A stretch of DNA of 64,000 bases, from NCBI GenBank assembly GCA_016765135.1, contig JAESQN010000031.1, positions 1 through 64,000 on the forward strand, written 5' to 3'. Positions within the stretch are counted from its first letter, which is position 1, and each line of letters begins with the position of its first letter. This stretch comes from Robiginitomaculum sp. (lineage in GTDB: Bacteria; Pseudomonadota; Alphaproteobacteria; Caulobacterales; Maricaulaceae). Shown here in pieces: positions 15,551 through 23,715 of this stretch. Position numbers and translations under genes: made by a program. A model generated the notes under the pieces. It was not told the DNA's origin, ran no database searches, and was given only the letters and a program-made list of their open reading frames with translations.

Positions 15551-15880
15551 ATGGCAGGTGAAAACGATAAATGGGAATTTTATAAAGACAAACGCGGCGA
15601 GCATCGTTGGCGACGGACGGCGAGTAACGGCAATATTGTCGGCTCGTCTTGCGAAGGATATACGGGTAAATCAAACTGTACCGCCAACGCTGAACGTCAT
15701 GGTTATAACGCTAACCCAAAAGATTTGGGCGGCAAAGACAAATGGGAGCTTTACAAGGACAAACGCGGTGAGCACCGTTGGCGCCGCAAAGCCGTTAACG
15801 GCGAAGTTACGGGCGCAAGCTCGGAAAGTTATAAATCAAAAGCTGATTGCAAGTCCAACGCCGAACGAAACGGTATGTGA
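15551..15880 (+). CDS. YegP-like protein with two DUF1508 repeats
   Basis: 109 aa built of two near-identical units, each with the pattern KWEFYKDKRGEHRWRR / NG.I.G.S.E.Y.....C..NAERHG. The second copy begins at about residue 62 (DKWELYKDKRGEHRWRRKAV). This is the DUF1508/YegP fold, a small beta-rich protein of unknown function. The first unit has two cysteines (SSCEGY, SNCTAN), the second only one. It is followed directly by a strong intrinsic terminator (15896-15939), so it is probably a single-gene transcript. The 150 bp before it carry CCCGG/CCGGG inverted repeats but no obvious promoter. Confidence 0.85.
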   Translation: MAGENDKWEFYKDKRGEHRWRRTASNGNIVGSSCEGYTGKSNCTANAERHGYNANPKDLGGKDKWELYKDKRGEHRWRRKAVNGEVTGASSESYKSKADCKSNAERNGM

Positions 15881-15895
15881 TTAAACACGATACGT

Positions 15896-15939
15896 ATAAA
15901 AAACCGCCCCTAGAACATTCTAGCTTGGGCGGTTTTTTT
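15896..15939 (+). terminator. Rho-independent terminator after the DUF1508 gene
   Basis: AAACCGCCC (15901-15909) pairs with GGGCGGTTT (15927-15933), followed by a T run to 15939. The loop contains a further CTAGAA/TTCTAG pairing. Confidence 0.85.
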
Positions 15940-15994
15940 GTGGCACCCGCACCGTGCGCTTGTATTGCTATTGTGAACAGACTAAGGGAACACC

Positions 15995-16825
15995 ATGACG
16001 TGGTTCCATTACATTTTACTGGCCTTACTCCAAGGGTTGACCGAGTTTCTACCCGTGTCGAGCTCGGCCCATCTGATTTTGCCTGCCAAGGTTTTCGGCT
16101 GGCCCGACCAAGGGCCTTTGATAGACCTGATGGCGCATCTTGGTTCGCTGGGCGCGGTGCTGCTTTATTACCGTAAAGATGTGACGCGTATCGTCCATGG
16201 CAGTTTTGATCTTGTTAGTTTTAAGCCCGAGCGTCAAAACAACCAAAGAGCGAAATTGGCACTATTTATTGCTATCGCAACGCCACCGGCATTGATTGTC
16301 GGGTTTGTGATGAGCGCCGTCGGGTGGGCCGAAGCGGTACGCTCACCCAAGATCATTGCTTGGGCCATGATCGGGTTTGGTATTATATTATGGCTTGCGG
16401 ATATTTGGGGAAAGCGCACCCAGACCATTGAAACCATGAACTGGAAAGCGGCGGTACTCATTGGGTTGGCGCAGGTTCTAGCGTTTATTCCCGGCACATC
16501 ACGCTCAGGCATCACCATGACGGCGGCCCGCGCTCTTGGTTTTACCCGTTCGGAATCAGCTCGGTTTTCTATGCTCATAGCCATCCCGGTGATTTTGGCG
16601 GGCGGTGGTTATGCGTTTCTAAAATTACTTAATGGCGGCAATATGGGTGCGGCGGCCAATTGGCAAGATGGGCTAATCGTCGCCAGCTTGTCATTTGTCG
16701 CCGCCTATTTCGCCATTTATGTGTTTATGAAACTCATAGAGCGCGTCAGTTTCTTCCCGTTCATGCTCTACCGTATTGCCCTGGGCACCGCATTGTTGTG
16801 GTGGTTGTCCAATAGCGGCGGGTAG
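15995..16825 (+). CDS. uppP: Undecaprenyl-diphosphatase UppP (BacA)
   Basis: Integral membrane phosphatase that recycles undecaprenyl pyrophosphate for peptidoglycan synthesis. 276 aa with about eight hydrophobic segments. Signature motifs are LLQGLTEFLPVSSSAHL near the N-terminus and FIPGTSRSGITMTAARALGF in the middle, containing the catalytic Glu, Ser and Arg residues. Single gene after a terminator; its end faces the smr gene 12 bp away on the other strand. Confidence 0.95.
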   Translation: MTWFHYILLALLQGLTEFLPVSSSAHLILPAKVFGWPDQGPLIDLMAHLGSLGAVLLYYRKDVTRIVHGSFDLVSFKPERQNNQRAKLALFIAIATPPALIVGFVMSAVGWAEAVRSPKIIAWAMIGFGIILWLADIWGKRTQTIETMNWKAAVLIGLAQVLAFIPGTSRSGITMTAARALGFTRSESARFSMLIAIPVILAGGGYAFLKLLNGGNMGAAANWQDGLIVASLSFVAAYFAIYVFMKLIERVSFFPFMLYRIALGTALLWWLSNSGG

Positions 16826-16837
16826 GCGTTTCGCGCC

Positions 16838-17311
16838 TTACCTCCGCTTCAAAAACACATAGACCGCGCCAGTGCCGCCGTGTTTAATATGGGCGGGGGC
16901 GGTGCTGGAGATTATATTGCGAATAGACGGGTCGGTGAGCCATGTGGGCAGGCTTTGGCGCAGAACGCCTTTCAGGTTGGGGCCTTTGCCTGTGATGATC
17001 AAAACCGTGCGGTGGCCGCATTCATGGGCCAGTAAAAGCCGGCGTTTGAGGGCGGCAAAGGCCGTGTCTCGGGTCAGGTCGTGCAAATCAATGGTGTATT
17101 CGATCTGTATTTGGCCCCGGCGTACTTTCCTGTCAGCGCGGATTTGGATATCGCCCAGCGTGCGGCGAAACATAGGCGCAGAGGTGGGCGGCAAATGAAT
17201 ATGAGTTGGCGCTTTTGTCGTCAATTTGGCTGCAGATAATGGCCTGACGGTGCGGGCCACCTGTTGCCAGATTTTTTTGTCTGTCTCGCTTAAGCCACTT
17301 CCGCTATTCAC
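16838..17311 (-). CDS. Smr-domain protein
   Basis: 157 aa protein ending in a Smr (small MutS-related) domain. IDLHDLTRDTAFAALKRRLL, LIITGKGPNLKGVLRQSLP and GTGAVYVFLKRR give the H-x-x-T, TGKG and C-terminal GxxxVxL pattern of the family, which includes DNA or RNA endonucleases. I take the GTG at 17309-17311, which overlaps the mltA stop as GTGA; a longer frame to 17365 overlaps mltA by 58 bp. The timA-mltA-smr order opposite secB is conserved in alphaproteobacteria. Confidence 0.85.
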   Translation of the reverse strand: MNSGSGLSETDKKIWQQVARTVRPLSAAKLTTKAPTHIHLPPTSAPMFRRTLGDIQIRADRKVRRGQIQIEYTIDLHDLTRDTAFAALKRRLLLAHECGHRTVLIITGKGPNLKGVLRQSLPTWLTDPSIRNIISSTAPAHIKHGGTGAVYVFLKRR

Positions 17312-18603
17312 GACACATCTTTTTTGAGCCTGAGCGCCAATTCGACGGGTAATAGTAAAGTCCATTTGGCCTGGTGTTTCATCACACCAGCCTTGGCACC
17401 GGCTTTAGAACCACTACCAAAAAACACATCACCGCGCATATAGCCCTTAATGGCACCGCCCGTATCCTGGGCCACGAATAGCTTCCCGCTCTGCACCCCC
17501 TTGTAATCTCCTGCTTTGGCGGGAAACTTTCCTTCAACCCAAATCACAGAGCCATAAGGATAATGTTTAGAGTCAACCGCGAGTGAACCCATTGCGGTCA
17601 GCGGAATACCAATGGCCCCTTTTGGGCCTTCACCTGGTACCAAATGCTCAGTTTTGAAAAACACATAACGGGCATTTTCGTTCATCAGAGCTTTGGTGCG
17701 CTTGGGTCCAGCTTTTTCCATCCAGCTTTCTATAGAGTTTTTTGACGCTTCGTCCTTGGTCATTTCACCGCGCTTGATCAATACCCGCCCAATAGATGTA
17801 TAGGGTTTGCTGTTATGACCGGCAAAAGCGGCGCGGTAGACCGTGCCGTCTTTAAACCGGATTTGCCCTGATCCCTGAATTTGTAAGAAAAACACATCAA
17901 TGGGCTTGCCGTAAGCCAGCACTTTGGCGGAACGGACGGACAAATCTTTCCGGGGCAAGTTTTGCGTTTTTGTATCAACGGGTTTTGCCAGAATTGGTTC
18001 ATAAAACTCCCTGTTGGCAATACGGCGCACGGGGAGTTCCGGCGCATAATATCCGGTCAACAATCCGGTGGTGGCTTTGTTGCCGGGCTGTACTGGCTCG
18101 AAAAATGTTTGAAAAAACGAAATGGCGTTATTTTTGGTTACGGTTATCTTTTGGGCCGCTTGACAGGGCTGTCGCCAATCCCGGTACTGGCCAAATTGCG
18201 GTAATTTGGAACTAAGCCATCTATCATCCGCACGTTTATCCCAAAGACGGCAGTTTTTCTGCAAAGCCATGAGGGCCGGGCTTGGGTCGGCATCTTGCCA
18301 ATAGGTAAGATGTGAAAACCCGCTATGGGCAGGGGGCGGGGGCGGCTCGGGCGGCTGCGGTGGAACGACGGGCGGCATGGCTGGCTCTATCTCGGGTGCC
18401 ATTTCGGGTGAATGGTCAGGTAACTCCAGTTCAGGTTTTGGTTCCACATCTGGTTCTGGCTCGGCGATCGGCGCACCTGAAATGATGACAGGCACAGACT
18501 CCGGAGGCGGAGCAGGCGTTTTCGTGGTCGCGCAAGCCCCAAGGGCTAACAGGACGGAAACAAAAACAAGTTTATTCAGTATCGGGGGAATGATCCGGCC
18601 CAT
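17308..18603 (-). CDS. mltA: Membrane-bound lytic murein transglycosylase A
   Basis: MltA cleaves the MurNAc-GlcNAc bond of peptidoglycan, leaving 1,6-anhydro ends. 431 aa. A lipoprotein signal peptide ends in LLALGAC (lipid-modified Cys at about residue 24). A Pro/Glu-rich linker follows (residues 30-95), then the MltA domain (TTGLLTGYYAPELPVRR, FFLQIQGSGQIRF) and the C-terminal 3D domain with FVAQDTGGAIKG. The linker likely spans toward the murein. It overlaps timA by 32 nt upstream and smr by 3 nt downstream, so the three genes are tightly coupled. Confidence 0.93.
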   Translation of the reverse strand: MGRIIPPILNKLVFVSVLLALGACATTKTPAPPPESVPVIISGAPIAEPEPDVEPKPELELPDHSPEMAPEIEPAMPPVVPPQPPEPPPPPAHSGFSHLTYWQDADPSPALMALQKNCRLWDKRADDRWLSSKLPQFGQYRDWRQPCQAAQKITVTKNNAISFFQTFFEPVQPGNKATTGLLTGYYAPELPVRRIANREFYEPILAKPVDTKTQNLPRKDLSVRSAKVLAYGKPIDVFFLQIQGSGQIRFKDGTVYRAAFAGHNSKPYTSIGRVLIKRGEMTKDEASKNSIESWMEKAGPKRTKALMNENARYVFFKTEHLVPGEGPKGAIGIPLTAMGSLAVDSKHYPYGSVIWVEGKFPAKAGDYKGVQSGKLFVAQDTGGAIKGYMRGDVFFGSGSKAGAKAGVMKHQAKWTLLLPVELALRLKKDVS

Positions 18604-19246
18604 CTTTATCAGGGTTGTTGGAAGTGTGCGGCTCTACCCCGGACAGTTTCCAGTTCGGGTTTTTGGATTTTAGATCACGCTCATAACTCCAAACCTCTCG
18701 TACTTGTGACAACACATCGAGATCACCTTCAACCACCTTGTCATCTTTGTCGGTCAAGGCTGTGGCCAGTTCGGCGAAATAAGCCACGCGGATTGTTCCG
18801 ACCTTGCCTACACATTCAGCGCTGACCACTTTGGCGTCGATTAAACGCGCCAGGTCTGTAACCTGTTTCAAACCTTTGTCTGCAAGCTCGTCAATGGCGT
18901 TGAAATAGCTGTCCCTGACATCGTCTGTGAGCAAACTCGCCAATGTGTCTTTGTCGGCTTCAGCAAAAGCCTCCAAAATCATGCCGTACGCCCCTTTGGC
19001 GCCATCAAGAAACTCTGGTAGTGAAAATCCGGGATCTGATGCAGCGATTTGCGCAAGACCTTGGGCGGCAGGGCCGGTAAAATCTTGCCGTTGTGGCTCT
19101 GGCTTTTTCTCCACATCCAGCTTATCGAGAATATCTTTGGGGTTAATGGCCTTCTCTGGCCCGTGTCCAACATTTTTGCCCAAGACCGTATACAGCATTG
19201 CGCCGACAATAACGGTCAAAACGGCATATAAAATTATTTCTTGCAT
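18572..19246 (-). CDS. Tim44-like protein (TimA)
   Basis: 224 aa with one N-terminal membrane segment (MQEIILYAVLTVIVGAMLYT), a Gly/Pro-rich linker and a Tim44-like domain (FLDGAKGAYGMILEAFAEAD to SQVREVWSYERDL). Bacterial TimA is related to mitochondrial Tim44; its bacterial role is unsettled. The ATG at 19244-19246 gives the membrane segment directly after the start and has the expected distance to the divergent secB. An in-frame extension to 19327 would overlap the secB promoter. Operon with mltA and smr. Confidence 0.88.
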   Translation of the reverse strand: MQEIILYAVLTVIVGAMLYTVLGKNVGHGPEKAINPKDILDKLDVEKKPEPQRQDFTGPAAQGLAQIAASDPGFSLPEFLDGAKGAYGMILEAFAEADKDTLASLLTDDVRDSYFNAIDELADKGLKQVTDLARLIDAKVVSAECVGKVGTIRVAYFAELATALTDKDDKVVEGDLDVLSQVREVWSYERDLKSKNPNWKLSGVEPHTSNNPDKDGPDHSPDTE

Positions 19247-19366
19247 GAAAATTATTTCCTGATGTAGTGCTTTTGGGTGTATCTTGAATTGCCACCCACT
19301 CGCGCCCATGTTAACAACAACGCACAAACTTTCAAATCAAACTTACACTTATTTCGAGAGACACAA

Positions 19367-20011
19367 ATGGCCAAGAAGAAAAATGACGATACGGAAAAAA
19401 AGCCCGCTAAGAAACCGGTGAAAAAACCGGTTAAGAAGCCCGCTAAAAAAACAGTTAAAAAGCCTGCTAAAGCGAAAGCAAAGACGCCTAAAGCAAAACC
19501 GGCTCCTGCTCCAACTCCGGCTCCTGAATCCGCTCCACAAGAGAACGGAAGTGATGTTGCCCAGCCAATGCTGCGTATTTTGGCACAATATATCAAAGAC
19601 GCCAGCTTCGAAAACCCCAATGCACCTGACAGTTTACGCTCAGACCAGGATGCGCCACAGATCAGCATAAATATCGAAATAGGTCGTCAGATGGTGGATG
19701 ATAATACGGTTGAGGTCGTTTTAATGTTGGGTGCAAAGGCCGAACGTGATGGCAAACCGGTGTTTTTATGCGAGCTGGAATATGCAGGTCTGTTTGCTTT
19801 TGGCAATATCGCCGAAGAGCACATTCAGCCGATGATCTTGATCGAATGCCCGCGCCTTTTGTTCCCGTTCGCCCGCCAGATCATGGCCGAACTGACCCAA
19901 AATGGCGGCTACCCGCCGATTTTGCTGGAACCGCCAGATTTTGCTGCCATGTTCCGCGAGGAAATGATGCGCCGCGCCCAAGCTGCGGGCGGCACTACCA
20001 CATTTAACTAA
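19367..20011 (+). CDS. secB: SecB export chaperone with Lys/Pro/Ala-rich N-terminal extension
   Basis: SecB holds precursor proteins unfolded for SecA. The C-terminal ~150 residues are the SecB domain (QPMLRILAQYIKDASFENPN, VFLCELEYAGLFAF, CPRLLFPFARQIMAELTQNG, PPDFAAMFREEM). Unusually, about 60 residues of low complexity precede it, built from KKPVKKPAKK-type repeats and PAPAPTPAPES. Normal alphaproteobacterial SecB lacks this. The ATG at 19367 starts the extension (MAKKKNDD); no later Met gives a normal-length SecB. The basic tail could bind nucleic acid, ribosomes or membranes; this is inference. Divergent from timA. Confidence 0.92.
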   Translation: MAKKKNDDTEKKPAKKPVKKPVKKPAKKTVKKPAKAKAKTPKAKPAPAPTPAPESAPQENGSDVAQPMLRILAQYIKDASFENPNAPDSLRSDQDAPQISINIEIGRQMVDDNTVEVVLMLGAKAERDGKPVFLCELEYAGLFAFGNIAEEHIQPMILIECPRLLFPFARQIMAELTQNGGYPPILLEPPDFAAMFREEMMRRAQAAGGTTTFN

Positions 20012-20021
20012 GGTTATTCCT

Positions 20022-20753
20022 GTGGCTTCCGTCAATATTGGCATTCTTGGAGCAGCTGGGCGCATGGGATGCGCCTTGCGCGCCGAAATAGCCAAGCATG
20101 AAGATACGAAATTGGTAGCGGCTTTGGTCGCGCCCGGTACGGAAATGCTTGGCACAGATGCAGGCGGCGTTAAATTCACATCCGATATACGCGCTGCACT
20201 TGAAATTTGTGATGTGTTGATCGATTTTTCCAGCCCCAAAGTGGCTATAGATGCCGCTTTGATGATGTTTGGAACACCGTGCAAAGTTCTAGTCACGGGC
20301 ACAACAGGATACTCTGCCACAGAAGAAAAAGCGTTGGTGCAAGCCGCCAAGGCTATCACTCTGGTCAAATCAGGGAATTTCTCAATCGGCATTTGTGTGC
20401 TGGAAAACCTGGTCACCAAGGCGGCGGCGGCCCTGCCCAATGACTGGGACGCGGATATTCTCGATATCCATCACAACCAGAAAAAAGACGCCCCGTCCGG
20501 TACGGCGCTCATGTTGGGGCGGGCTTTGGCTACGGGCGGGCAAAATATCGACCCGTCCGAATTTGCATCCTTGCGCCACGGCGGCGTTATTGGCGAACAT
20601 AGTGTATTTCTCGGCTCCGATATGGAAACCATCACCCTAACCCACACGGCCCTTGACCGGGCCGTATTCGCCAAGGGTGCTTTGACCGCCGCCCTATGGG
20701 CCGTGGGGCAAGACAAAGGCCTTTATGATATGCAAGATGTGCTTGGGTTATGA
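20022..20753 (+). CDS. dapB: 4-hydroxy-tetrahydrodipicolinate reductase
   Basis: Second committed step of lysine/diaminopimelate synthesis, NAD(P)H-dependent. 243 aa with a GTG start 10 nt after secB. Nucleotide-binding GILGAAGRMG at the N-terminus, LVTGTTGYS, and the catalytic HHNQKKDAPSGTAL motif (His and Lys plus substrate loop). C-terminal FAKGALTAALWAVGQDKGLYDM is typical. It may be co-transcribed with secB and overlaps the next gene by 4 nt (ATGA). Confidence 0.95.
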   Translation: MASVNIGILGAAGRMGCALRAEIAKHEDTKLVAALVAPGTEMLGTDAGGVKFTSDIRAALEICDVLIDFSSPKVAIDAALMMFGTPCKVLVTGTTGYSATEEKALVQAAKAITLVKSGNFSIGICVLENLVTKAAAALPNDWDADILDIHHNQKKDAPSGTALMLGRALATGGQNIDPSEFASLRHGGVIGEHSVFLGSDMETITLTHTALDRAVFAKGALTAALWAVGQDKGLYDMQDVLGL

Positions 20754-21178
20754 GCGCGCAAATCTACACAGGTGGTTGTTTGTGTGGGGCTGTGAAATAT
20801 ACGCTTGGCGGTACAGACAAAACCATTCACGGTATCACGGCCTGTCACTGCGAACAATGTCGCCGTTGGAGTGGCCATCACTGGGCATCCCTAATTGGGC
20901 CAATATCCGAGTTTAGCATCACCAAAGGCGAAGACAATGTGCAGTGGTTTCAGTCTTCCAACAAGGCGAAGCGCGGGTTTTGCAAGACCTGCGGCAGCAC
21001 CCTGTTCTGGCACGGCTTTGGCTACCGGTCGTTAAAAGACCAGATAGATGTATCCGCCGGGTCTTTGGACGATAGCCGTAACCGTGTTATAACCCGCCAT
21101 ATCTTTTGCAAAAACAAGGGTGCGTACTACCAAATCAAAGACGGTGTCCCCGTTTTTGACAGATTCCCTGGCAGCTAA
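20750..21178 (+). CDS. GFA/CENP-V-family zinc protein
   Basis: 142 aa protein of the glutathione-dependent formaldehyde-activating (Gfa) / CENP-V fold. The zinc-binding cysteines are visible as GGCLCGAVKY, CHCEQCRRWSG and FCKTCGSTLFW. Members close to true Gfa act on S-hydroxymethylglutathione, but most paralogues have unknown substrates, so no pathway is assigned. Translationally coupled to dapB by ATGA overlap. A 44-bp perfect palindrome starts 42 bp downstream. Confidence 0.88.
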   Translation: MSAQIYTGGCLCGAVKYTLGGTDKTIHGITACHCEQCRRWSGHHWASLIGPISEFSITKGEDNVQWFQSSNKAKRGFCKTCGSTLFWHGFGYRSLKDQIDVSAGSLDDSRNRVITRHIFCKNKGAYYQIKDGVPVFDRFPGS

Positions 21179-21220
21179 ATGTTGGCTAGGCCGTGGTGAC
21201 CATTCGCATTTGTTTGGGAA

Positions 21221-21264
21221 CACATACCCTCCTTCCCCCATAAATGGGGGAAGGAGGGTATGTG
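21221..21264. repeat. Perfect 21-bp inverted repeat with 2-nt spacer
   Basis: Arms 21221-21241 and 21244-21264 are exact reverse complements, purine-rich on one arm (ATGGGGGAAGGAGGG) and pyrimidine-rich on the other. No T run follows on either strand, so it is not a standard intrinsic terminator. It resembles a dispersed palindromic repeat or a very small transposon-derived element. The rest of 21179-21440 is AT-rich with no gene seen. Confidence 0.9.
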
Positions 21265-21440
21265 CGAACCACTAAACGCTATATGTTATAAATTGGAATA
21301 AAAATCTACGACATTCAACACACATCACACCACCGCCATTTCGGGGTTACAAGCACAGTCGGTATAACCCGAGTTTTATAAATATAGACAAACCCAAATA
21401 TGTGTTTAGGCATTATCAACAAAACATTATAGGAAAAACT

Positions 21441-21998
21441 ATGCCCCAACTCATTATCGGACTTTTATCTGGGAGCACGCGCTCTGCCTCCATGAACTGT
21501 AAATTGGTCGCTGCTATGGCCAATGTATTTACGAACGCAGGGGTCAAAGCGCAGATTATTGATTTAAATGATTATGATATGCCGCTCTATAACGGCGACT
21601 ATGAAGACGAACACGGCGTGCCGGACGCTACACACCGGTTGATCAAAACTCTGTTAGCTTGCGACGGTGTGTTCATTGCTACACCAGAATATAATGGCTG
21701 TATGCCGCCGCTCCTGAAAAACACCATAGACTGGACAAGTCGGGTTGGGCTTGAGCAATTTGCTAGGCCTGTCTACGGCATTGGTTCAGCCTCGCCAGGG
21801 CCGTTGTCCGGGATTATGGCTCTGCGGCAATTACATTTTATTTTGGCGCGGCTCGGTGCACATATTGTGCCGACCCAATTGGGTGTTGGTAGCTACGGGC
21901 AAGCCTTTGACGAGGATGGTCAGTTCGCAGACGAGCGGACATTGGGCAGAGCAACAAAACTGGCCTCACAAATGCTAAATACCATCGACCGTTCATAA
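21441..21998 (+). CDS. NADPH-dependent FMN reductase family protein
   Basis: 185 aa flavodoxin-like protein. The FMN phosphate loop is LLSGSTRSASMNCKL, and the flavin-contact motif TPEYNGCMPPLLKNTIDW is diagnostic. The family includes FMN, azo, quinone and chromate reductases; the substrate is not determinable. The ATG at 21441 has AGGA 8 nt upstream, and a longer frame to 21402 lacks a ribosome-binding site. Its TAA overlaps the nth ATG. Confidence 0.87.
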   Translation: MPQLIIGLLSGSTRSASMNCKLVAAMANVFTNAGVKAQIIDLNDYDMPLYNGDYEDEHGVPDATHRLIKTLLACDGVFIATPEYNGCMPPLLKNTIDWTSRVGLEQFARPVYGIGSASPGPLSGIMALRQLHFILARLGAHIVPTQLGVGSYGQAFDEDGQFADERTLGRATKLASQMLNTIDRS

Positions 21999-22669
21999 TG
22001 GCAAAACTAAAATTACCAAGACCAAAACTTACCCGCGTCAAAATCGCCGAGATGTTCGAACGCTGGCAAAAAATGGACCCGGAGCCGGAGACCGAACTTA
22101 ATTATCACAATCCCTATACATTGGTGGTCGCCGTTGCCCTGTCAGCACAGGCCACGGATGTTGGCGTCAATAAAGCCACCAAAGCTTTGTTTGCTGCCGC
22201 CGACACGCCTGAGAAAATGTTGGAGATTGGCGAAGAACGGCTACGGGATTATATAAAAACCATCGGGCTTTATAAAACCAAAGCCAAAAACGTCATTGGT
22301 TTGTCGCAAAGGCTTGTGGATGTATACGGCAGCCGAGTCCCGGATAACCGCACCGATCTGGAAAGCCTGCCCGGCGTTGGTCGTAAAACCGCTAATGTGG
22401 TGCTCAATGTTGCTTACGGCCAGCCAACCATGGCGGTGGACACCCACATATTTCGGGTCGGCAACCGCACCGGTATGGCACCGGGCAAAAACCCGCTTCA
22501 GGTGGAGCTTAATTTGCTAAAGGTGATCCCGGAACAATACGCCGTCCATGCCCATCACTGGCTGATCTTACACGGGCGCTATACTTGTAAAGCTCGCAAG
22601 CCTATGTGCCAAAATTGTGTGATAGAAGATATTTGCACTTACAAAGACAAAACAAAACCTGTCGATTAA
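21998..22669 (+). CDS. nth: Endonuclease III
   Basis: DNA glycosylase/AP lyase removing oxidised pyrimidines. 223 aa with the helix-hairpin-helix LPGVGRKTANVVL containing the catalytic Lys, the catalytic Asp in MAVDTHIFRVGNR, and a 4Fe-4S cluster from C-x6-C-x2-C-x5-C at the C-terminus (CKARKPMCQNC...C). Overlaps the FMN reductase gene at TAATG; converges with the next gene, overlapping 4 nt at the 3' end. Confidence 0.95.
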   Translation: MAKLKLPRPKLTRVKIAEMFERWQKMDPEPETELNYHNPYTLVVAVALSAQATDVGVNKATKALFAAADTPEKMLEIGEERLRDYIKTIGLYKTKAKNVIGLSQRLVDVYGSRVPDNRTDLESLPGVGRKTANVVLNVAYGQPTMAVDTHIFRVGNRTGMAPGKNPLQVELNLLKVIPEQYAVHAHHWLILHGRYTCKARKPMCQNCVIEDICTYKDKTKPVD

Positions 22670-23595
22670 CCTCGTTCGTCATATATAAAAATATCCATTT
22701 TACCGCAAGAGAAACTACACATGCGGCTGGTTTTTGATCCGGTAATTTTGTCCATTTGGATGCCTGTCCCTCGAATTTCATCAAATACTCCATAGGCATC
22801 TGGGGACAATACAATAATGGTGTATCTAATTTCTTTATCGTAATCGCGGGTAAAGAAAAACGGATGGGTGTCCTTGTTAAACCCTTCCTCACTTGTGCTG
22901 GCGTGGATATGAACATTCATCCCCGAACCATCAGAATACACATCGCAAATCTGGCCACTATCTTGCCAGTTATCATCGGTTTTTTGGGTAAGGCCCAGTG
23001 CATTTGCAAAAATTATCTGGCTGATTTTCCGACCATCAACAGTGTTTTCACTGAAAACCAGACAATCAATATGGGTCGGATTGGGGCCAACGGTTAACTT
23101 GGCGTCCGGCATAAACCCCGCCCGTTCATAGATAAGTTCGTCACGCATCAGGCCGGGAGCGTCCCTGTAATAACGTTTGGTAAACCAGCCGATCAGCGCG
23201 ATCCACAGGCCTATAATTCCAAAAAATATGGCAAATTGATAAACGAGAAATGGCGGCTCAAATGTTCGCGATTGTCCACTAATCTGCCAAATACCGTGCA
23301 TGGCAAGTTGCAGCAAAGTAAAGGCGGGAACGGTCAAAACCAAAACGGCTGTCAAAGTCATTGTAATATATTTAGCGGCGCGGGGCGCGTGGACTTTTGT
23401 GTAAGCCCGCACATAAGCATCTTGGGTCAGGCGTAAATCCTGCATGTTTTCTGACACGCGGTAATCCCAATCTGCTTGGGCATCTTGCGCAACTCTGCGG
23501 GTTTGTAGCCATGTGCGTAGCGCAAAAATTGCCGCCAATATGCTGACAACAACCAATCCCCAAAAGAACGGGATATCTGTAATAAATTTTGCCAT
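22666..23595 (-). CDS. Membrane protein of unknown function (309 aa)
   Basis: Not recognised. One N-terminal hydrophobic segment (residues ~6-24), a charged helix, then two further membrane spans around residues 75-97 and 112-137 ending in GWFTKRYYRDAP, and a C-terminal soluble domain of about 165 residues rich in beta-type sequence. This layout suggests a cytoplasmic domain attached to three spans; it is reminiscent of DUF3137-type proteins but I see no diagnostic motif. ATG at 23593-23595 is preferred over a TTG at 23601. Convergent with nth and downstream of no obvious partner. Confidence 0.7.
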   Translation of the reverse strand: MAKFITDIPFFWGLVVVSILAAIFALRTWLQTRRVAQDAQADWDYRVSENMQDLRLTQDAYVRAYTKVHAPRAAKYITMTLTAVLVLTVPAFTLLQLAMHGIWQISGQSRTFEPPFLVYQFAIFFGIIGLWIALIGWFTKRYYRDAPGLMRDELIYERAGFMPDAKLTVGPNPTHIDCLVFSENTVDGRKISQIIFANALGLTQKTDDNWQDSGQICDVYSDGSGMNVHIHASTSEEGFNKDTHPFFFTRDYDKEIRYTIIVLSPDAYGVFDEIRGTGIQMDKITGSKTSRMCSFSCGKMDIFIYDERG

Positions 23596-23662
23596 TCTCA
23601 ACCTGTTAGTTTGTAACGAAACATGTTTAAAGCTTCGTATCAGATAAATCTAGCTTTACATA

Positions 23663-23692
23663 TAAAAAAACCCGCACCGAAGTGCGGGTTCT
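23663..23692 (-). terminator. Rho-independent terminator of rpsA
   Basis: On the minus strand, AACCCGCAC-TTCG-GTGCGGGTT followed by a run of T, 24 nt after the rpsA stop. UUCG tetraloop and GC-rich stem make it a strong terminator. Confidence 0.92.
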
Positions 23693-23715
23693 CAAAATAA
23701 ATGTAAATAAAGAAC

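Noticed and set aside
19378-19668. Frame opposite the start of secB with Phe/Gly/Leu-rich repeats
   Set aside because: It is the antisense of the Lys/Pro/Ala repeats and has no independent support.
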